A stretch of DNA of 64,000 nucleotides from Chalciporus piperatus (GCA_038093975.1 JBBPTG010000007.1:124001-188000); one strand, 5' to 3'. Shown: positions 12,142 through 23,817, counted from the stretch's first letter. A program made the numbers and translations. The notes: generated by a model from the sequence alone, not told the origin.

Positions 12142-13002
12142 ATGCAGACCCAGTCCAGATTCTCAGTCTTGTCTGCTTCATCCCTCTCCTCCGCTGAACT
12201 TTTATCTCCAACTTCACAATCAGCCAGATTCTCCCTCTCCTCCGCATCATCCATCACCGCAACCCTCCCGACACCAAAACCAGCCAACAGACCCAACATC
12301 TATGATCGCAACCTCAACAAGACGCGTACAGCAGAAGTATCTGCATCTGCTTTCGCCTTCCTCTTCTCAGAAATGGTACAGTACACTCAGAAACGCGTCA
12401 GCGGGATAAATGATCTGGAACGCAGGTACGTCTTCCTTCGTCATTCCCAGCTCCAGCTCCGACCACTCCCACAGACTAAACACACTCGGTTACCGTGTCG
12501 GCGCGCGCGTACTCGAACTCATGGTATGGCGTGCAGAGTCGTCGTCAAAGGCGCCGAAACGCGAGATCCGCTTCTTACCAGCCTTGATGTCCGTACACAC
12601 TCAGGTATGGCGGGCCGTATTTGGGAGACCGGCAGACGCGATCGAGAAGAGTGTAGAGAACGAGGATGAATGTACGTGAGCCTAGACGTCTATTCTTCCC
12701 GCTCACCCAGTCTTGTCCAGATATGATCATTGACAACGATCCCCTCATCGAACGACACATATCCGTACCGAGAGACATGAATACCCTCAGTTGCTCATCG
12801 TTTACAGCAGGAATCGTAGAAGCTGTCCTGGACGGCCTCGGTTTCGTAAGTCTCTTCTTCGTCCTTGACATACCTTGCTCACCCCCCTCAGCCTGCGAGA
12901 GTAACAGCACATGGCACACCCACTCAGCAGTATCCATCCCGCACGACCATACTTATCAAACTGGAGCAGTCAGTATTAGAGCGTGAACAAGTACTCAAGT
13001 AA
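12142..13002 (+). CDS. TRS31: TRAPP complex subunit Trs31 (TRAPPC5)
   Basis: Bet3-family subunit of the TRAPP tethering complex and Ypt1/Rab1 GEF, acting in ER-to-Golgi traffic. Exons 12142-12425, 12475-12671, 12721-12845 and 12892-13002 give 238 aa. Family motifs: NIYDRNLNKTRTAEVSASAF, FLFSEMVQYTQKRV, LERRLNTLGYRVGARVLEL and the C-terminal IVEAVLDGLGFPARVTAH. Trs31 is about 180-280 aa in fungi, so this is full length. The first 45 residues are a Ser-rich extension, common in fungal Trs31. DHODH follows on the same strand 142 bp downstream. Confidence 0.93.
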
Positions 13003-13144
13003 TCATATTCGTCCACTTTGTACATCCCTCTGTGTATGCAGCGACCCCAATTCTTATCTTATCTCTCGCTCGGGAGGCATTACCATGAGATATGAATAGG
13101 TCATGCCAACGACTGTCCTCTTATCCAACTCTCTATAGCACACC

Positions 13145-14217
13145 ATGGCCACGATTCGAGGTATCACGATCTCCCCTCCCCTCGTCAACACGTCCTGCGC
13201 CTGGGCATCAGACGAGGCTCAACTCACCGCCCTGTTCGATTCTCCCTACACAGGCGCAGTCAGCACCAGAACAGCCACGCTCGGCGGTTTCAACGAAGAC
13301 GACACCCACACGGTTAGAACCTTTTTCGTCCTCTTCGCATCCACGATGTTACTCACTTCAACTAGGTCGCCTTCCTCAAAGACTCTATTTCCTCTCTCAA
13401 CTCCTACGGCTACTCCCCTCACCCCCTCCTCAAGTACATCGGTCCCGACGGATGGATCCTATCCCTCCTCGATCGTTCCCCAACATCCCCAAAACCGTTC
13501 ATCATCTCCATCACCGATGCACACCCTTCAGACCTCCGTATCGCTCTCAACGCCATCCAAGATCTTCGCACCACAAACACTCGCTGGGCACACCGTATCG
13601 CCGTCGAACTCAACGCGAGTTGCCCAAACATAGCATCTCATCCACCTCCCGCGTACGATCTCGCTCCGGATCGGAACGGCGGCACGGGCGGACTCCGAGC
13701 GCTCTTTGACGTCCTCGCAGAATGCTTTTGGAAAGACACGTCCCTCGCGATCGGAATCAAACTTCCACCGTATGTCTCGAGCGCACACATCAGAGACGTC
13801 GTACAGACGATCGGAACGTACTCGCGTCCTGATCCTGATTCCGGAGCGTCTTTGAATCCGTTTGCGTTTTTGACGTGTACAAACACGCTTGGAAATAGTT
13901 TGGTGTATGCGGATCAGGTCGATGGGGACAAGGCAGGAGCAGGAGCAGGAGAGTTTGCAATACCACCGGGGTGTGGAGGTCTTGCAGGAGAAGCGATTCA
14001 CTCGTTATCACTGGGGAACGTATTTGCGTTCTCAAAGATGTTGGCAGAGTCGGAAGATCCTGCTCTGCGAGAAATTGTCATCATCGGTGCTGGAGGTGTC
14101 ACAACCCCTGAAGCAGTCGCTCGCATGCATCGGGCTGGTGCAAAGGTAGTCGGATGTGCGACATTGTTGGGCAAAATGGGGGTGGAAGCATTCGAACATC
14201 TTTCTCGCAACACGTAG
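13145..14217 (+). CDS. URA1: Dihydroorotate dehydrogenase, class 1A type
   Basis: FMN enzyme of de novo pyrimidine synthesis (dihydroorotate to orotate). Two exons, 13145-13312 and 13366-14217, give 339 aa. Class 1A hallmarks: ISPPLVNTSCAWASD at the N-terminus, the substrate/active loop VELNASCPN carrying the class 1A catalytic Cys, the FMN block IGIKLPPY, TNTLGN, GGLAGEAI and the C-terminal phosphate-binding IIGAGGV with GCATLLG. There is no mitochondrial targeting sequence or membrane helix, as expected for the cytosolic fumarate-using class and unlike the class 2 enzyme. Whether it is the only DHODH of this fungus cannot be told here; the symbol follows the yeast class 1A gene. Confidence 0.9.
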
Positions 14218-14379
14218 ATTCGTCTCTGGAAATGGTAAAGGATACATACGACGAAGGAAACGAAAAGGGAAAAATACAGTGAAGTGTACCTGAAATAAGT
14301 GTAAATTAGTTTGGTTTCCTAAATGACACAGGTGAAACGGGTTAAATGAATCAATAAGTCAAGTCAAAGAAGCGTTCAG

Positions 14380-15552
14380 CTAGTGGAAATGCGAGGAAGA
14401 AAAGCTGGTTTGATTCCACGAGAAAGCAGAAAAGTCTGGCGTCAACGACTCTGGTCCGACGTTATCGTTCCGCATGAAATCCATGATCGGCTGGTAGTTT
14501 CCAGGGGGTGAGATAGAACGCGGAGAAGGTACCCCATCGCGCATATGGGGCTGATAGAACTGGGTGTCCCAATACGTCGAAAGAACCGCATCTGACGGGG
14601 TATCAGAGGGGTAATAAAACGGCTGCGGCTGGAAGAGACGGGGTGTGGCAATACGCTGCATAATCGTTAGATGTGGCAAAACCTCGCGCGTTGGCCGAGT
14701 ACTCACCGGAAGCATGAAGCTCCTGTCGTGTACGTCCTGAAAGATCAAGTCGTTCGTCTGAACAGGGGGAAGTAAAGGGCTTCGGAAGGGAGCGACATCG
14801 CGGTCCTCGAGCTTGCCAGGGGCGGGACTCCACCCAAAAGCAGCGCTAGGTTCCTCGCTGCCCGAATCGCTGGGAACGACGCGTTCTACCGTGGCGCTAA
14901 GCTCGATGTCAATCTCCTTGACCGCGCTCTCCAATTCCTTTCCATGCTTCCCGGCCAAAAGGAGCTCCGCCACTTTCTCGCAGCGCTTCTTATCCTCTGC
15001 GCCGTTCCTGCGCACATTGCGTCTCACCGGTTTATTAGTTCTCCCCATCGGGGTGAACCTATAATTCGGGTATCTCTCCGCATGTGCCGACTTTTCAGCA
15101 GCAGCCTTGTCACGCCAGACCTGCTTGTCCGTCTCTGAGAGACGATTCCAGCAATGCGCAATGATGCGCGTGATGTGTCTGTTATCGTGTTCGACGTTGG
15201 TGCTTATCTTTTGAGCGGCTGCGAACGCGGAACGGAAGAGCATGAACGCGTTACGTGGACGGGGGACGTGATCTGGGTCTTTATTGCGGGACGTTCCACG
15301 CGATGGTGGGATTGGCATGGCTGCGAGTGCAGCAGAGGTAGGGAACGCGGCAGGGTACGCGTTGAGAACGGGGAGTGGTCCTGTTTCGGTGGAGGGTGAT
15401 GGGGAGGACTCGTAGGACGAAGTGGGGGACGGAATGCTGAGCATAGACATGACGGCGGTGTCAAAGGCTGGCCACTGACTCACGGGTGGTACGAGGGGGA
15501 GATCGTAGGATGGCTGGGAGGTAAAGTCGTAGGGGGAGTAGTTGGTGTCCAT
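14380..15552 (-). CDS. HMG-box transcription factor (MATA_HMG type)
   Basis: Sequence-specific HMG-box protein. The HMG box covers about residues 94-165, with PRPRNAFMLFRSAF, NRHITRIIAHCWNRLSETDK and the Lys/Arg/Tyr-rich third helix ending YPNYRFTP, then a basic tail (TNKPVRRNVRR). Flanks are Ser/Pro-rich and probably regulatory. Read through, it encodes 390 aa. An in-frame 51-nt segment, complement(14656..14706), starts GTGAGT and ends CAG without a stop, so it is very probably an intron and the protein 373 aa. Fungal relatives include mating-type and pheromone-response regulators (Prf1/Ste11-like) and Rox1-like repressors. No homeodomain or pheromone genes are nearby, so mating-locus identity is not supported. 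Confidence 0.88.
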   Translation of the reverse strand: MDTNYSPYDFTSQPSYDLPLVPPVSQWPAFDTAVMSMLSIPSPTSSYESSPSPSTETGPLPVLNAYPAAFPTSAALAAMPIPPSRGTSRNKDPDHVPRPRNAFMLFRSAFAAAQKISTNVEHDNRHITRIIAHCWNRLSETDKQVWRDKAAAEKSAHAERYPNYRFTPMGRTNKPVRRNVRRNGAEDKKRCEKVAELLLAGKHGKELESAVKEIDIELSATVERVVPSDSGSEEPSAAFGWSPAPGKLEDRDVAPFRSPLLPPVQTNDLIFQDVHDRSFMLPVSTRPTREVLPHLTIMQRIATPRLFQPQPFYYPSDTPSDAVLSTYWDTQFYQPHMRDGVPSPRSISPPGNYQPIMDFMRNDNVGPESLTPDFSAFSWNQTSFSSSHFH

Positions 15553-15991
15553 TGGTGGGGAATGAGGATGGGTGGGTACTTTGGTGGATGTTTTGGTGGG
15601 TCAGACATGGTTTAAAACTCTGCTTTTTAAGACGCGCGCAATCTTGAAGTGACGGAACTATCTAAGGGGAGACCACTTCAGCAAGTCACATCGAGGCAAG
15701 CACGCGTTTCCCACCGTCCCAATTTGGATCCATCTACCTCGCTGAAATCACAGCGATTTCCATTTATGGATTGTGATATGATGTGAAATCATCGCAACGT
15801 CAGTCTTCGGCATCTTGCGCCTCCACGTTGCAGTCTGCAAATCCTTCCCGCCCACACCCTGCCAGACGCTGCCACAGGAGCTAATATCAGTTTATATCAG
15901 TCGACTCAGTATAATATAAATCAGTCGACGCTGACAAAAAGGCACCGTATCACATGGAATTCATCTCCCGCTACTATACACTCAACACAAC
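15553..15991. other. Intergenic: HMG gene promoter / RdRp 3' flank
   Basis: No coding signal. It contains two copies of TCAGTCGAC (15897-15905 and 15921-15929) in an A/T-rich stretch, beside the RdRp stop and upstream of the HMG-box gene. Confidence 0.5.
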
Positions 15992-18900
15992 CTACAAGAG
16001 CAACCGAGCCGCTTTGATCAACTCGAACATTCGCCCCAACGCAATCAGCCCAAAACTCTGCGGCCCGAACGACGCAGGCTCTTCCCTCAACATTTCTTCG
16101 GCCACACACCATGCCGCCCAAGCCCGCTTGAACGCCTCCCCGACAAAACGTGTCTCTCTGAAGTATTCGTCTTCATCGTCGTCATCCCACCAACGCCCGT
16201 CGTCAGTGAACTCTTCCTGCTCCGATTCCTCATGAGTGGTGGCAGTGGCAGTACTGACCCGCATCTCCGCTCTCACAGCACGCACGAGCTCGTGCGTCTA
16301 CCGATCATGGTCAGACAAATGTAGACTTCGATGTCCTAGACGTACCTGCATATTCATAGCTCCAACTGCCTCCCTTCTCCGATGATGGTCCGACCAATTA
16401 GCCATAATCGTGCCACTCACGAGCTCCGCCTCAGAAATATGAATTTCCTTGTTCCTCGAAATCGTATGGGTCTTGGCAATCGCCAGCAGTTGCTGGCAAT
16501 AGTCGTCCAGCAAATACACCATCTCGTCGTGCAGTTCGTTCGTGGGTTGCGTGGCGTCAAGTCCGAGGCCATACAGCCCAACGGTTCCGAGTGCTTGCTC
16601 GACGACTTCCCCTTCAGAGGGCGACTCTTCTCCAGTCCACTCTCCCGGTATCCAGCTTTCAAGAGGGACACGACGAAACAGCTCTCCGAGCAACTTGGAA
16701 CTGCGATAAACGTTATCACCACCCAGATCCGCCCCTTCACGAACTAGAAAGTCGGGCTTCTTCGAACCCCGCGGATGTTTCGGAAGATCTTGGAACTTGA
16801 CCGGTGTACCCGTCTTCGGGAAATCCACAGCCTGCGAGGCGAGCTCCGCCAACCTGAGACAAGGGTCGCAGGATGGGTTTTCACGGTCAGAGAATCGAAG
16901 ATGGGAGATGGCGATATGACCGACGAGGTCCGCTTCGATCTACATTACCATCATACGGTGAGTAAAAGCGACATGCAGAACGGATCTTTGCTCACGTAGT
17001 CAAAGATAAAGTCGACGACATCCTCGATCCCACAAGGGTGTTCAGTACGCTTGATGGGGAGGGATATGTACTCTCCTGGCGCTGAGAACATTTCGGGGAT
17101 CAAATCGGGCTACAATGTCGTCAGGAGCCAAAAACCGGTGATCAAAAGGGCAAAACTAACGTCGAGAATCAAATTGAAATCATCGCCGTCCAGGTCCCCT
17201 CCGCCGAGACACGAAGACAACGACCGGTCCCCTCTGTCAAGCGACACGACTCAGCACGAAACCTGACAATCCTGGACGAACTCACCTGCACGAAAACACC
17301 ACAACGTTCGTAAGGTGCTCCAATTCAGGCCTTCTCACTGCTTCCACGACCTGTACATCACCAGGATGTATCTGAGGACTCCGCGTAATAGCAACCGTGC
17401 CAGTGATCTCCTGTTTCGATCCGCTCTTTTCGTCATAGACAGTCGCGTAGATCTCCCCCTCGGCGAGACAATCCCACTCGTCAGAGACACCGAGCAGGGT
17501 GAACGATCCCGGGACTGCAATGTGAGCACGATACTTGAGCTCGCGTAGGACATGCGTCTCCGCACAATGCATAGAGTTGTTGATCAAGTCGTTAGACAAG
17601 TAGAGGCAATCCTCGTCCCCCTCCTGGGTCTCCTGGCCCTGCTGGTATGTCTTCAAGTTCAAAATCAAAGACATACTCCGAAGGAGTGATGGCAGATGGA
17701 ACGAGCCTCCCAATCCATGTTGCTGCAGCACCTTCGAGGCGTTCGAGAACGATTGTTGGATAGACTGTGCCTCGTTGATCGAATCATCCTGAAGCTCGAT
17801 GATGCGTTCCACACTTGATTCAAGATACTCCAAGAGAACGATCAGCGGTCGATTGAGGAACATGGGTTTAGGTCGTCTCGACGTCGACTGAATGTCAAAC
17901 GTCCGATGCTCGGGCGCGTCGAACTTGATCTGCGAGGGTCGTAGTTGGACGACTCTGCCCCCGAGCGTGGGATCCTGCACAACCATCCCCTTGGCACCGC
18001 CGAGGCGGAACTGGAAAGCAGAAGGCACCTTGCCACGCGCAGGAATTCCCTTCGTTCTCTGATTTGCCCTCCAGATGACACGCGCGAGCTCGGGAGAGAT
18101 GGGACTGCACCCATCAGTCATGACTTTGCGAGTAAGACGGGACTCGATGTCAGGAATCGTCTCGATTTCATGAGGCTCGAGTGTGATAGATGGATCAGTA
18201 GCCGAGAACGCCTGAGACCAACGAGCGCCAAGTCTTGCAGGCATGTATATGAGAGCCGAAAAGTTTCCCTATGAAACCGAACATACGTTAGCACGATCAA
18301 ACGAATCTGCCCAGGACAGGAAACAAAATTTACCAGGCTGTCCCTGATAGCTTGCGCATCCATTCTCTTCCCTTGTTCATCCTGGAACTCCCTAACGAAC
18401 CACAATGAATGTTCCTTGAGCCCACTCATCGAATACCCCAACATCTTGTAGGTTCTCCCAGCGACCATACAACCCCTTAGCAAAGCAGGGCGATACCGTT
18501 CTGTAAGAAGATCCGTGATGGACATTTCCAGGTCCCGTCTCAACTTGGACCGATTCTCATCCTGGAAAGATACCCGCAAGAAACAGTCGTGATGTCCGAA
18601 CCGACGCAACACGCTGTTGGATTGATCTGTGACGGGACCTTCAAGGATGGGGCGCGTAGGCGTGAGGATCAGGTGATAGGTGTAGGAGATGGCGGGGTTG
18701 TCGAGAGCGGGTCGGAGACGTCCTCGTGGGCGCGCTTGTTCTTCGAGGTAGAGTTCGACTGCGTGATTGAGACGACCCTCGAGCGTCATGGACGCCGGGG
18801 TATTCCTATTTCTTCGACGTCTACGTCTCGGCAGCTCTTCATCTTCCAGTAGGGTGATAAAACGCCTGAACATCGGAGCTGCGGCATCTTCGTGTGTCCG

Positions 18901-19947
18901 GCAGAGATTATCTAACGCCCCCCGCAAGGAGAGCACGGTCCCATAACTGAGAACACTGTTAAGCGTCGCTTTCTCCAGCTCGAACGCGAGATCGAAAGGG
19001 AGTTGTCTGAAAATGTCATCGAGGTTGGGCAAAGCGAAATTCGATGTGTTATCGCGGACTGAGATACGCTCCCGTCTGGAGGTGTGATGAAGGTGGAATC
19101 TAGTCGTGCACGCATGGACGAATGCCTCCTTGTCCTTTACGTTCTTGAACGTACACATCATCTGGTAAGCGCCCGGGGGCATTTGGGTATTGGGGACAAG
19201 TCCTTGTGAGCGGCGAGAGTCAACGCGATCGATGAAGGAATTGGCCACCTCGACGGCGAAGATCGGAAAGGCATTGGCTCGAATGAAGAGAATAGAATCC
19301 GAGATGCGACTCTCGACGATGGAATCTATCATCGCAGGTCGGTATGAGACAGTTGTAACAGGAGCGGGATTCAGTGTCAGATTGTCCATGGTTGTGATGA
19401 AATCGTCGTGGAAGGAAAAGGAGACCGGAACGGAGCTTTGACTTTGCTTGCGAAGTGTGAAGCGTACCTGACGACGCTCAAGATCGCAAGCAAGATCAGC
19501 AGCTCCTTCAACAGTGCACTCCGAAGAAAACGATCCGTCGGCGAGAAAGCGACCAAATGCGTACGAGGCGAGTTCGTGCGGTCTCCCCTCACGAACGCGC
19601 TGCTCCTTCTCGGCGGCGAGATGACGAGGGTCTCTCCAAGGTGTCGTTCTGAGTGTCTCGATTTTCTCCTGGTCCACAGGTTTTTTACTGACGGAGAAGA
19701 TAACGTTGCGACCGCTAACGGGGACGCCAGTTCGGCCATAAAGGCGAAGGAAGTCTTGTCCTACAACCTCACTAGGCAGTGAAAGAATGCCAGCTTTGCC
19801 GCGGGGGTCATACTTGTTAAAGAGGAAGAGGTCAAAATTCAATGGAGGGTTGTCAGAAAATGGCGGCTTGTGCAGTATCTTCGCGAGTGCGACTTTGAGG
19901 TCGTCTGCGCTCGCTGCCAGGGCCACCTTGCGCATGTAAAGATCCAT
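15992..19947 (-). CDS. RNA-dependent RNA polymerase, QDE-1/RdRP family
   Basis: Cellular RdRp of the RNA-silencing (quelling) type, making dsRNA from single-stranded templates for Dicer. Starts at ATG 19947 with an RRM-like N-terminal region (MDLYMRKVALAASADDL; NFDLFLFNK) found in fungal RdRPs. The core includes KMLGYSMSGLKEHSLWF, GNFSALIYMPARLGARWSQA, PSAFQFRLGGAKGM and FSCRGDRSL. The catalytic loop GGGDLDGDDFN (DLDGD codons at 17182-17196 on the complement) holds the three metal-binding Asp, so the active site looks intact. The last exon encodes an acidic segment (WWDDDDEDEYF) and ends in IKAARLLL. At least six introns are visible, including those joining FSC/RGD and SL/GNF. Total length is about 1,200 aa, slightly below QDE-1. 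No Argonaute or Dicer gene is in this window. Confidence 0.93.
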
Positions 19948-20376
19948 GATAAAGTTCTTTCAAAGAATTATAAGCGAAACAGTTGAGAAAGGTTGAGCTG
20001 CCCACCGTGTAGATAGTAGATGCGATTTCTATCGGGTTTAGCGAGGTTATCGCGACTCATCGGGTATATAAACACCTGGATGAGAAGACAGACAGACAGG
20101 GAAAACCTAGATTCTGGACGACTGATGCCCAGTGAGAACTGGCTATTGGCTGGTCGGATATTTCCATTGATGAACGACCTGCGATCGATAACGATCGTCG
20201 CAGGTCCCGCACCTTGTGACACACAGCAACTCAGTCTGGATAAGGCAGTTCGGACCAAAAAGTGGGGTGCAGGTGCATACTTATCCCAAAAATATGAGCG
20301 TGTACAAGGTCAGGGGACCTTCCAGATTAAACCGTTACAGCAAGCTATCATACACATACGCAAAAACGGACTTACA
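19948..20376. other. RdRp upstream region with hairpin
   Basis: Lies between the RdRp start and the MFAP1 stop (both genes on the minus strand). It contains an inverted repeat at 20176-20206: GACCTGCGA and TCGCAGGTC arms around a 13-nt centre that itself contains CGATCG. No coding signal. Confidence 0.5.
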
Positions 20377-22223
20377 TTAATCTACACGACGACGCTTCTC
20401 CCTATCCCTCTCTTGGTCGTAATCCACTGCTGACCGTTTGTCCCGATGTGGTGACCGAGACCGCGAACGTGAACGTGAATGGCGCATGTGGCTTCGAGAG
20501 TCACGATGGCCACGGCCCCTGCTGCCCCATCCATTATCACGGTGGTTATCTAGGCGCCTTGATACATCCCTCTGGGGAGACCGACGATCTCGCCCTTCTC
20601 GCCGATCAAAGTCCTCCCGGTCACGCCATGAGTCTTTACCTCCCCACGAACCTCTACCTCCCCGTCCACTCGGTGCAGAGTTACCTCCACGACCTCCAAA
20701 TGCTGTGGGTGCTCGACCAGGGGGGAGACCCGTGTTTTGAGGACAATCTTGGAAAGGAGTTCGTCAATGACAGGGTAGAAAAAGTCGATGTGCCATACCT
20801 TTCTTGAGGTGAGGACCGCCACACAAGAAGCACCCCCCTCCTTCGGTAGATCGACCACCTGACTTCACTGGACCTGTACCCCCAAAACCACCATTCTTCG
20901 CCGTGGTATCTTGATCCAGCAGATGTGTATATTTGGTTCTACTGCGCTTTCCAAAGTCCTTGACCTGCATCACTTTGGGCAAAAGCGATACGTCCACCGT
21001 GGACTCCGTTGCTTCGGTGAAATCGTGCCTCGAAAGAATCTTGTCATCCTGTGAAAGAACCGATCATCACATGGGTCATGTCTCTGATGGAACATCCATA
21101 ATTACCCACCTGGTGGAAGGCCCCTTTATGCCAATATTTTTGAAGGAATTTCTGTTGGCCTTTCGGTTTGTCCGCTCTCAGCTTGTTGGCATGTTCAAGG
21201 TCTTCCCTTAATCGCTGGTCCTCAGGAAGTGCGCGACGTCGTTCAATCTCCTCTTGCTCCTCCTCTCGGCGTAGTTCTTCCTCTTTCTCCTTCTTAATTC
21301 TCGCAAGCTCCCTGTAACGCCATGCCTCGAACTCTCCATCAGGGTCAAGTCCATCGGTGTCATCTACGTCTGGGATAATATCTTCTTGTTCCTCTACGGA
21401 TGGTATGAGATATCAAGCTTCCGCGGTGAACGTGAAGGACGTACTCTCTGCCAGCTCCCGCTTGATGCTCTCCGCAACTAGATCGTGACTCTCTTTCTTC
21501 CGTTGTTCGGCAGCGAGTTCTTTCTTATGTTCCATCTCTTCTGCTTCTTGAGCAAGCGCATCTCTCTCGGCTAGTGTCTCGCGACCACGTCTATAGCACC
21601 GTTAGGATCAACGTTCGGGAGCAGTAGAGCAGGAGCGTACTTTGGAACGTATACGGGTCTGAACTGCACTTTATGTTTTTCTTCCTCCTCCGACTCGGAC
21701 TCTTCTTCGCTAGACTAAATAACGTCGTTAGCGCAAAGAATTTGAGAGCATAAGTCAGAGCTCGTTACCTCCTCCTCTTCCTGCGCTTCCACCTCCTCTG
21801 ACTCTTCTGACTCTTCTGTACAGATAAAAGTCAAAGTGGATAGGATGTAAGATAGATCCATGACATACCTTCCTCCATTAATGTTCGTCCAGACTCTTCG
21901 CGACCAGCAACAATGACTTTGCCATCCTGCGATATATTGACGTCCTTTAGCGTGACATTGAGAGCTCGTGCGGTCTTAATCTGTGCCGTCCTAGTTGGTA
22001 GTGATGCTTCTTCCTCCTCTTCTTCCTCCTCCCTCACGATGTCCTCCTCTCCACCGATTGGAACATCGCCTTCTTCGAGTGCTTGTTCCTCCTCTTCCTC
22101 TTCAGATTCTGACGCGACTTCTGCGGCACCTTTGGGTGCCTTTCCTTTCCAGTAACGACCGGCTGCTCTTGTTGGTCGTGCGGTGGTGTGTTTTCTGACC
22201 TGAGTCGCGAGCACGGTTGACAT
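20377..22223 (-). CDS. Spliceosomal protein MFAP1 homologue, zinc knuckle and RS tail
   Basis: Homologue of microfibrillar-associated protein 1, a spliceosome B-complex protein. Start ATG 22223 ([21 protein letters not shown]). After an acidic Glu-rich region come the family signatures [61 protein letters not shown] and [14 protein letters not shown]. Downstream is a Gly-rich linker and a knuckle-like [13 protein letters not shown] (C-x2-C-x3-H-x4-C) read across an intron, then a long Arg/Ser/Asp-rich tail ending EKRRRVD. Human MFAP1, as I recall it, stops soon after the LLDQDTT block, so the knuckle plus RS-like tail is an extension that may bind RNA or SR-type partners. It faces ISA1 divergently. 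Confidence 0.92.
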
Positions 22224-22731
22224 GACGGAAGAGTGTCAGAACGAATGAGTACGTAAGCAACAACTATGCTTGGACTTGCACATTGTACTATTTGTAACCA
22301 GACTCACCACAAGTACATACTGGTCTGCGTATTACCGCGTACTACCGCGAGTATCAACAGCTAGTGTGATCCTGGCTCGCCGTCTGGCTTAGTTCAGTTT
22401 GTGAATATCTTGCCTTACTTAGCTGGGACGAGCACGGGCATAACAGATGGTCTACTATTATTTAAGGGTCAAGTGACATTGTCCTCCCGGTACCGAGTCA
22501 ATGGAATACCTGACAAGTTCCCCCGATGCGCCATCATCCACCGGCAGTCTTTCGCCATGCCCCACAGCCAATCGACGATCGGACATATGTCTAGTGCGCT
22601 GAAGAATGCTGTGCTCCCTTAGTCATCACCCGCAATGTCCCTTCTCTGATTGGTCAAGCGATTCCTGTCCGATAATTGGTCATAATCCTCGCAAAGTCGT
22701 CCGCCTCCATCCACAACTTGTCGTCATCCCC
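22224..22731. promoter_or_regulatory. Divergent promoter region MFAP1 / ISA1
   Basis: 508 bp between two divergent start codons. An open frame runs into ISA1 from 22606 but lacks an ATG before 22732. No specific site recognised. Confidence 0.45.
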
Positions 22732-23495
22732 ATGTTCTCCCCAATAGCACGATCCTCTCTCGCCTCACATGTCCTCCTCACAACTCAACGCTCGACAGCC
22801 CAGCTCACGTTTTGCAGACGTGCGATGATGTCTGCACTCTCCGGACCACATTCCCATCCACCATCCCCATCCCAAGCACGACAACATCCTTCACCTCTCC
22901 CACAACCGCTCTTCAAAGAGACACCTCCCATCGTTATACCAACAGGCGAAGCAGTCTCAGCAGATGCCGTTTCTCCGCAGGTCGCTGCACGGCCTCCACC
23001 CCTACCTAAAGCAGAACGACCGAGACCGACTATTCGGGCTACCAAGGCAGCATTGTCAATCGTGCGTCGCTTTCTCTTTGCTATCACACAACATCTTGAC
23101 CACGTCCCGCTGACGTTCCAACAGACACCCGGAGCCGTGCTACGACTTCGTGCACTCCTAAATGGTCCGACACCCCAACTAATACGTATTGGGGTACGGA
23201 ACAAGGGCTGCGCCGGCCTTGCCTATCACCTAGAATACGTTGAGAAACCGGGCAAGTTTGATGAAATAGTGGAACAGGAGGGTGTCAAAGTCCTTATAGA
23301 CAGCAAAGCGTTGTTCTCCATCATCGGAAGCGAAATGGACTGGAAAGAGGACACGCTGAGGTAATGTCACCTTCTCGTTCTCGGGAGCATAACATCTTAT
23401 TGACGATTCGGCTTTCTTACAGCTCAAAGTTCATATTTAACAATCCCAACATCAAAGATGCATGTGGATGCGGAGAATCATTTACTGTCGCATAG
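22732..23495 (+). CDS. ISA1: Mitochondrial iron-sulfur assembly protein Isa1
   Basis: A-type Fe-S carrier needed for mitochondrial [4Fe-4S] assembly (aconitase, lipoyl synthase). Exons 22732-23061, 23125-23360 and 23423-23495 give 212 aa. The N-terminal ~100 residues form an Arg/Ser-rich presequence plus a long Pro-rich linker. The HesB/IscA fold follows: ITPGAVLRLRALL, IRIGVRNKGCAGLAYHLEY with the first Cys, VLIDSKALFSIIGSEMDW, and the terminal DACGCGESF with the Cys-x-Cys pair. All three cluster-ligand Cys are present. It is convergent with the Gid1-like gene. Confidence 0.93.
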
Positions 23496-23817
23496 CAGTC
23501 GTCTTGACAGTGTTACATGGCATAATTGCAACTACTACCCACCCTCCGCTCGACTTTCATTATTATCCGTCTATCTATCATACTGCCTGTATCCTTAGTA
23601 TACACAACTCTGCTGCAATCTCAGATGTCGTGCATCTCGGAATCTTCGAAGCGAAATGTAAGCAATACTCGACTGGTTCGAAGGAGGTGGGACGGCAATT
23701 GTTCAGCGTTCAATATTGCAATACACAATCTTCAGATAAATACACAACAGTTTCACCTTGCACCCAGAGACAACCAAACAAAGTCACCCAAGCGAATTCA
23801 TGCAACCTATGACCACG
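23496..23817. other. Convergent 3' intergenic region
   Basis: Between the ISA1 stop and the stop of the minus-strand Gid1-like gene. Nothing recognised beyond presumed 3' UTRs. Confidence 0.5.

Noticed and set aside
14380..15552. Mating-type locus around the HMG-box gene
   Set aside because: No homeodomain, pheromone or pheromone-receptor genes lie nearby; neighbours are DHODH and RdRp.
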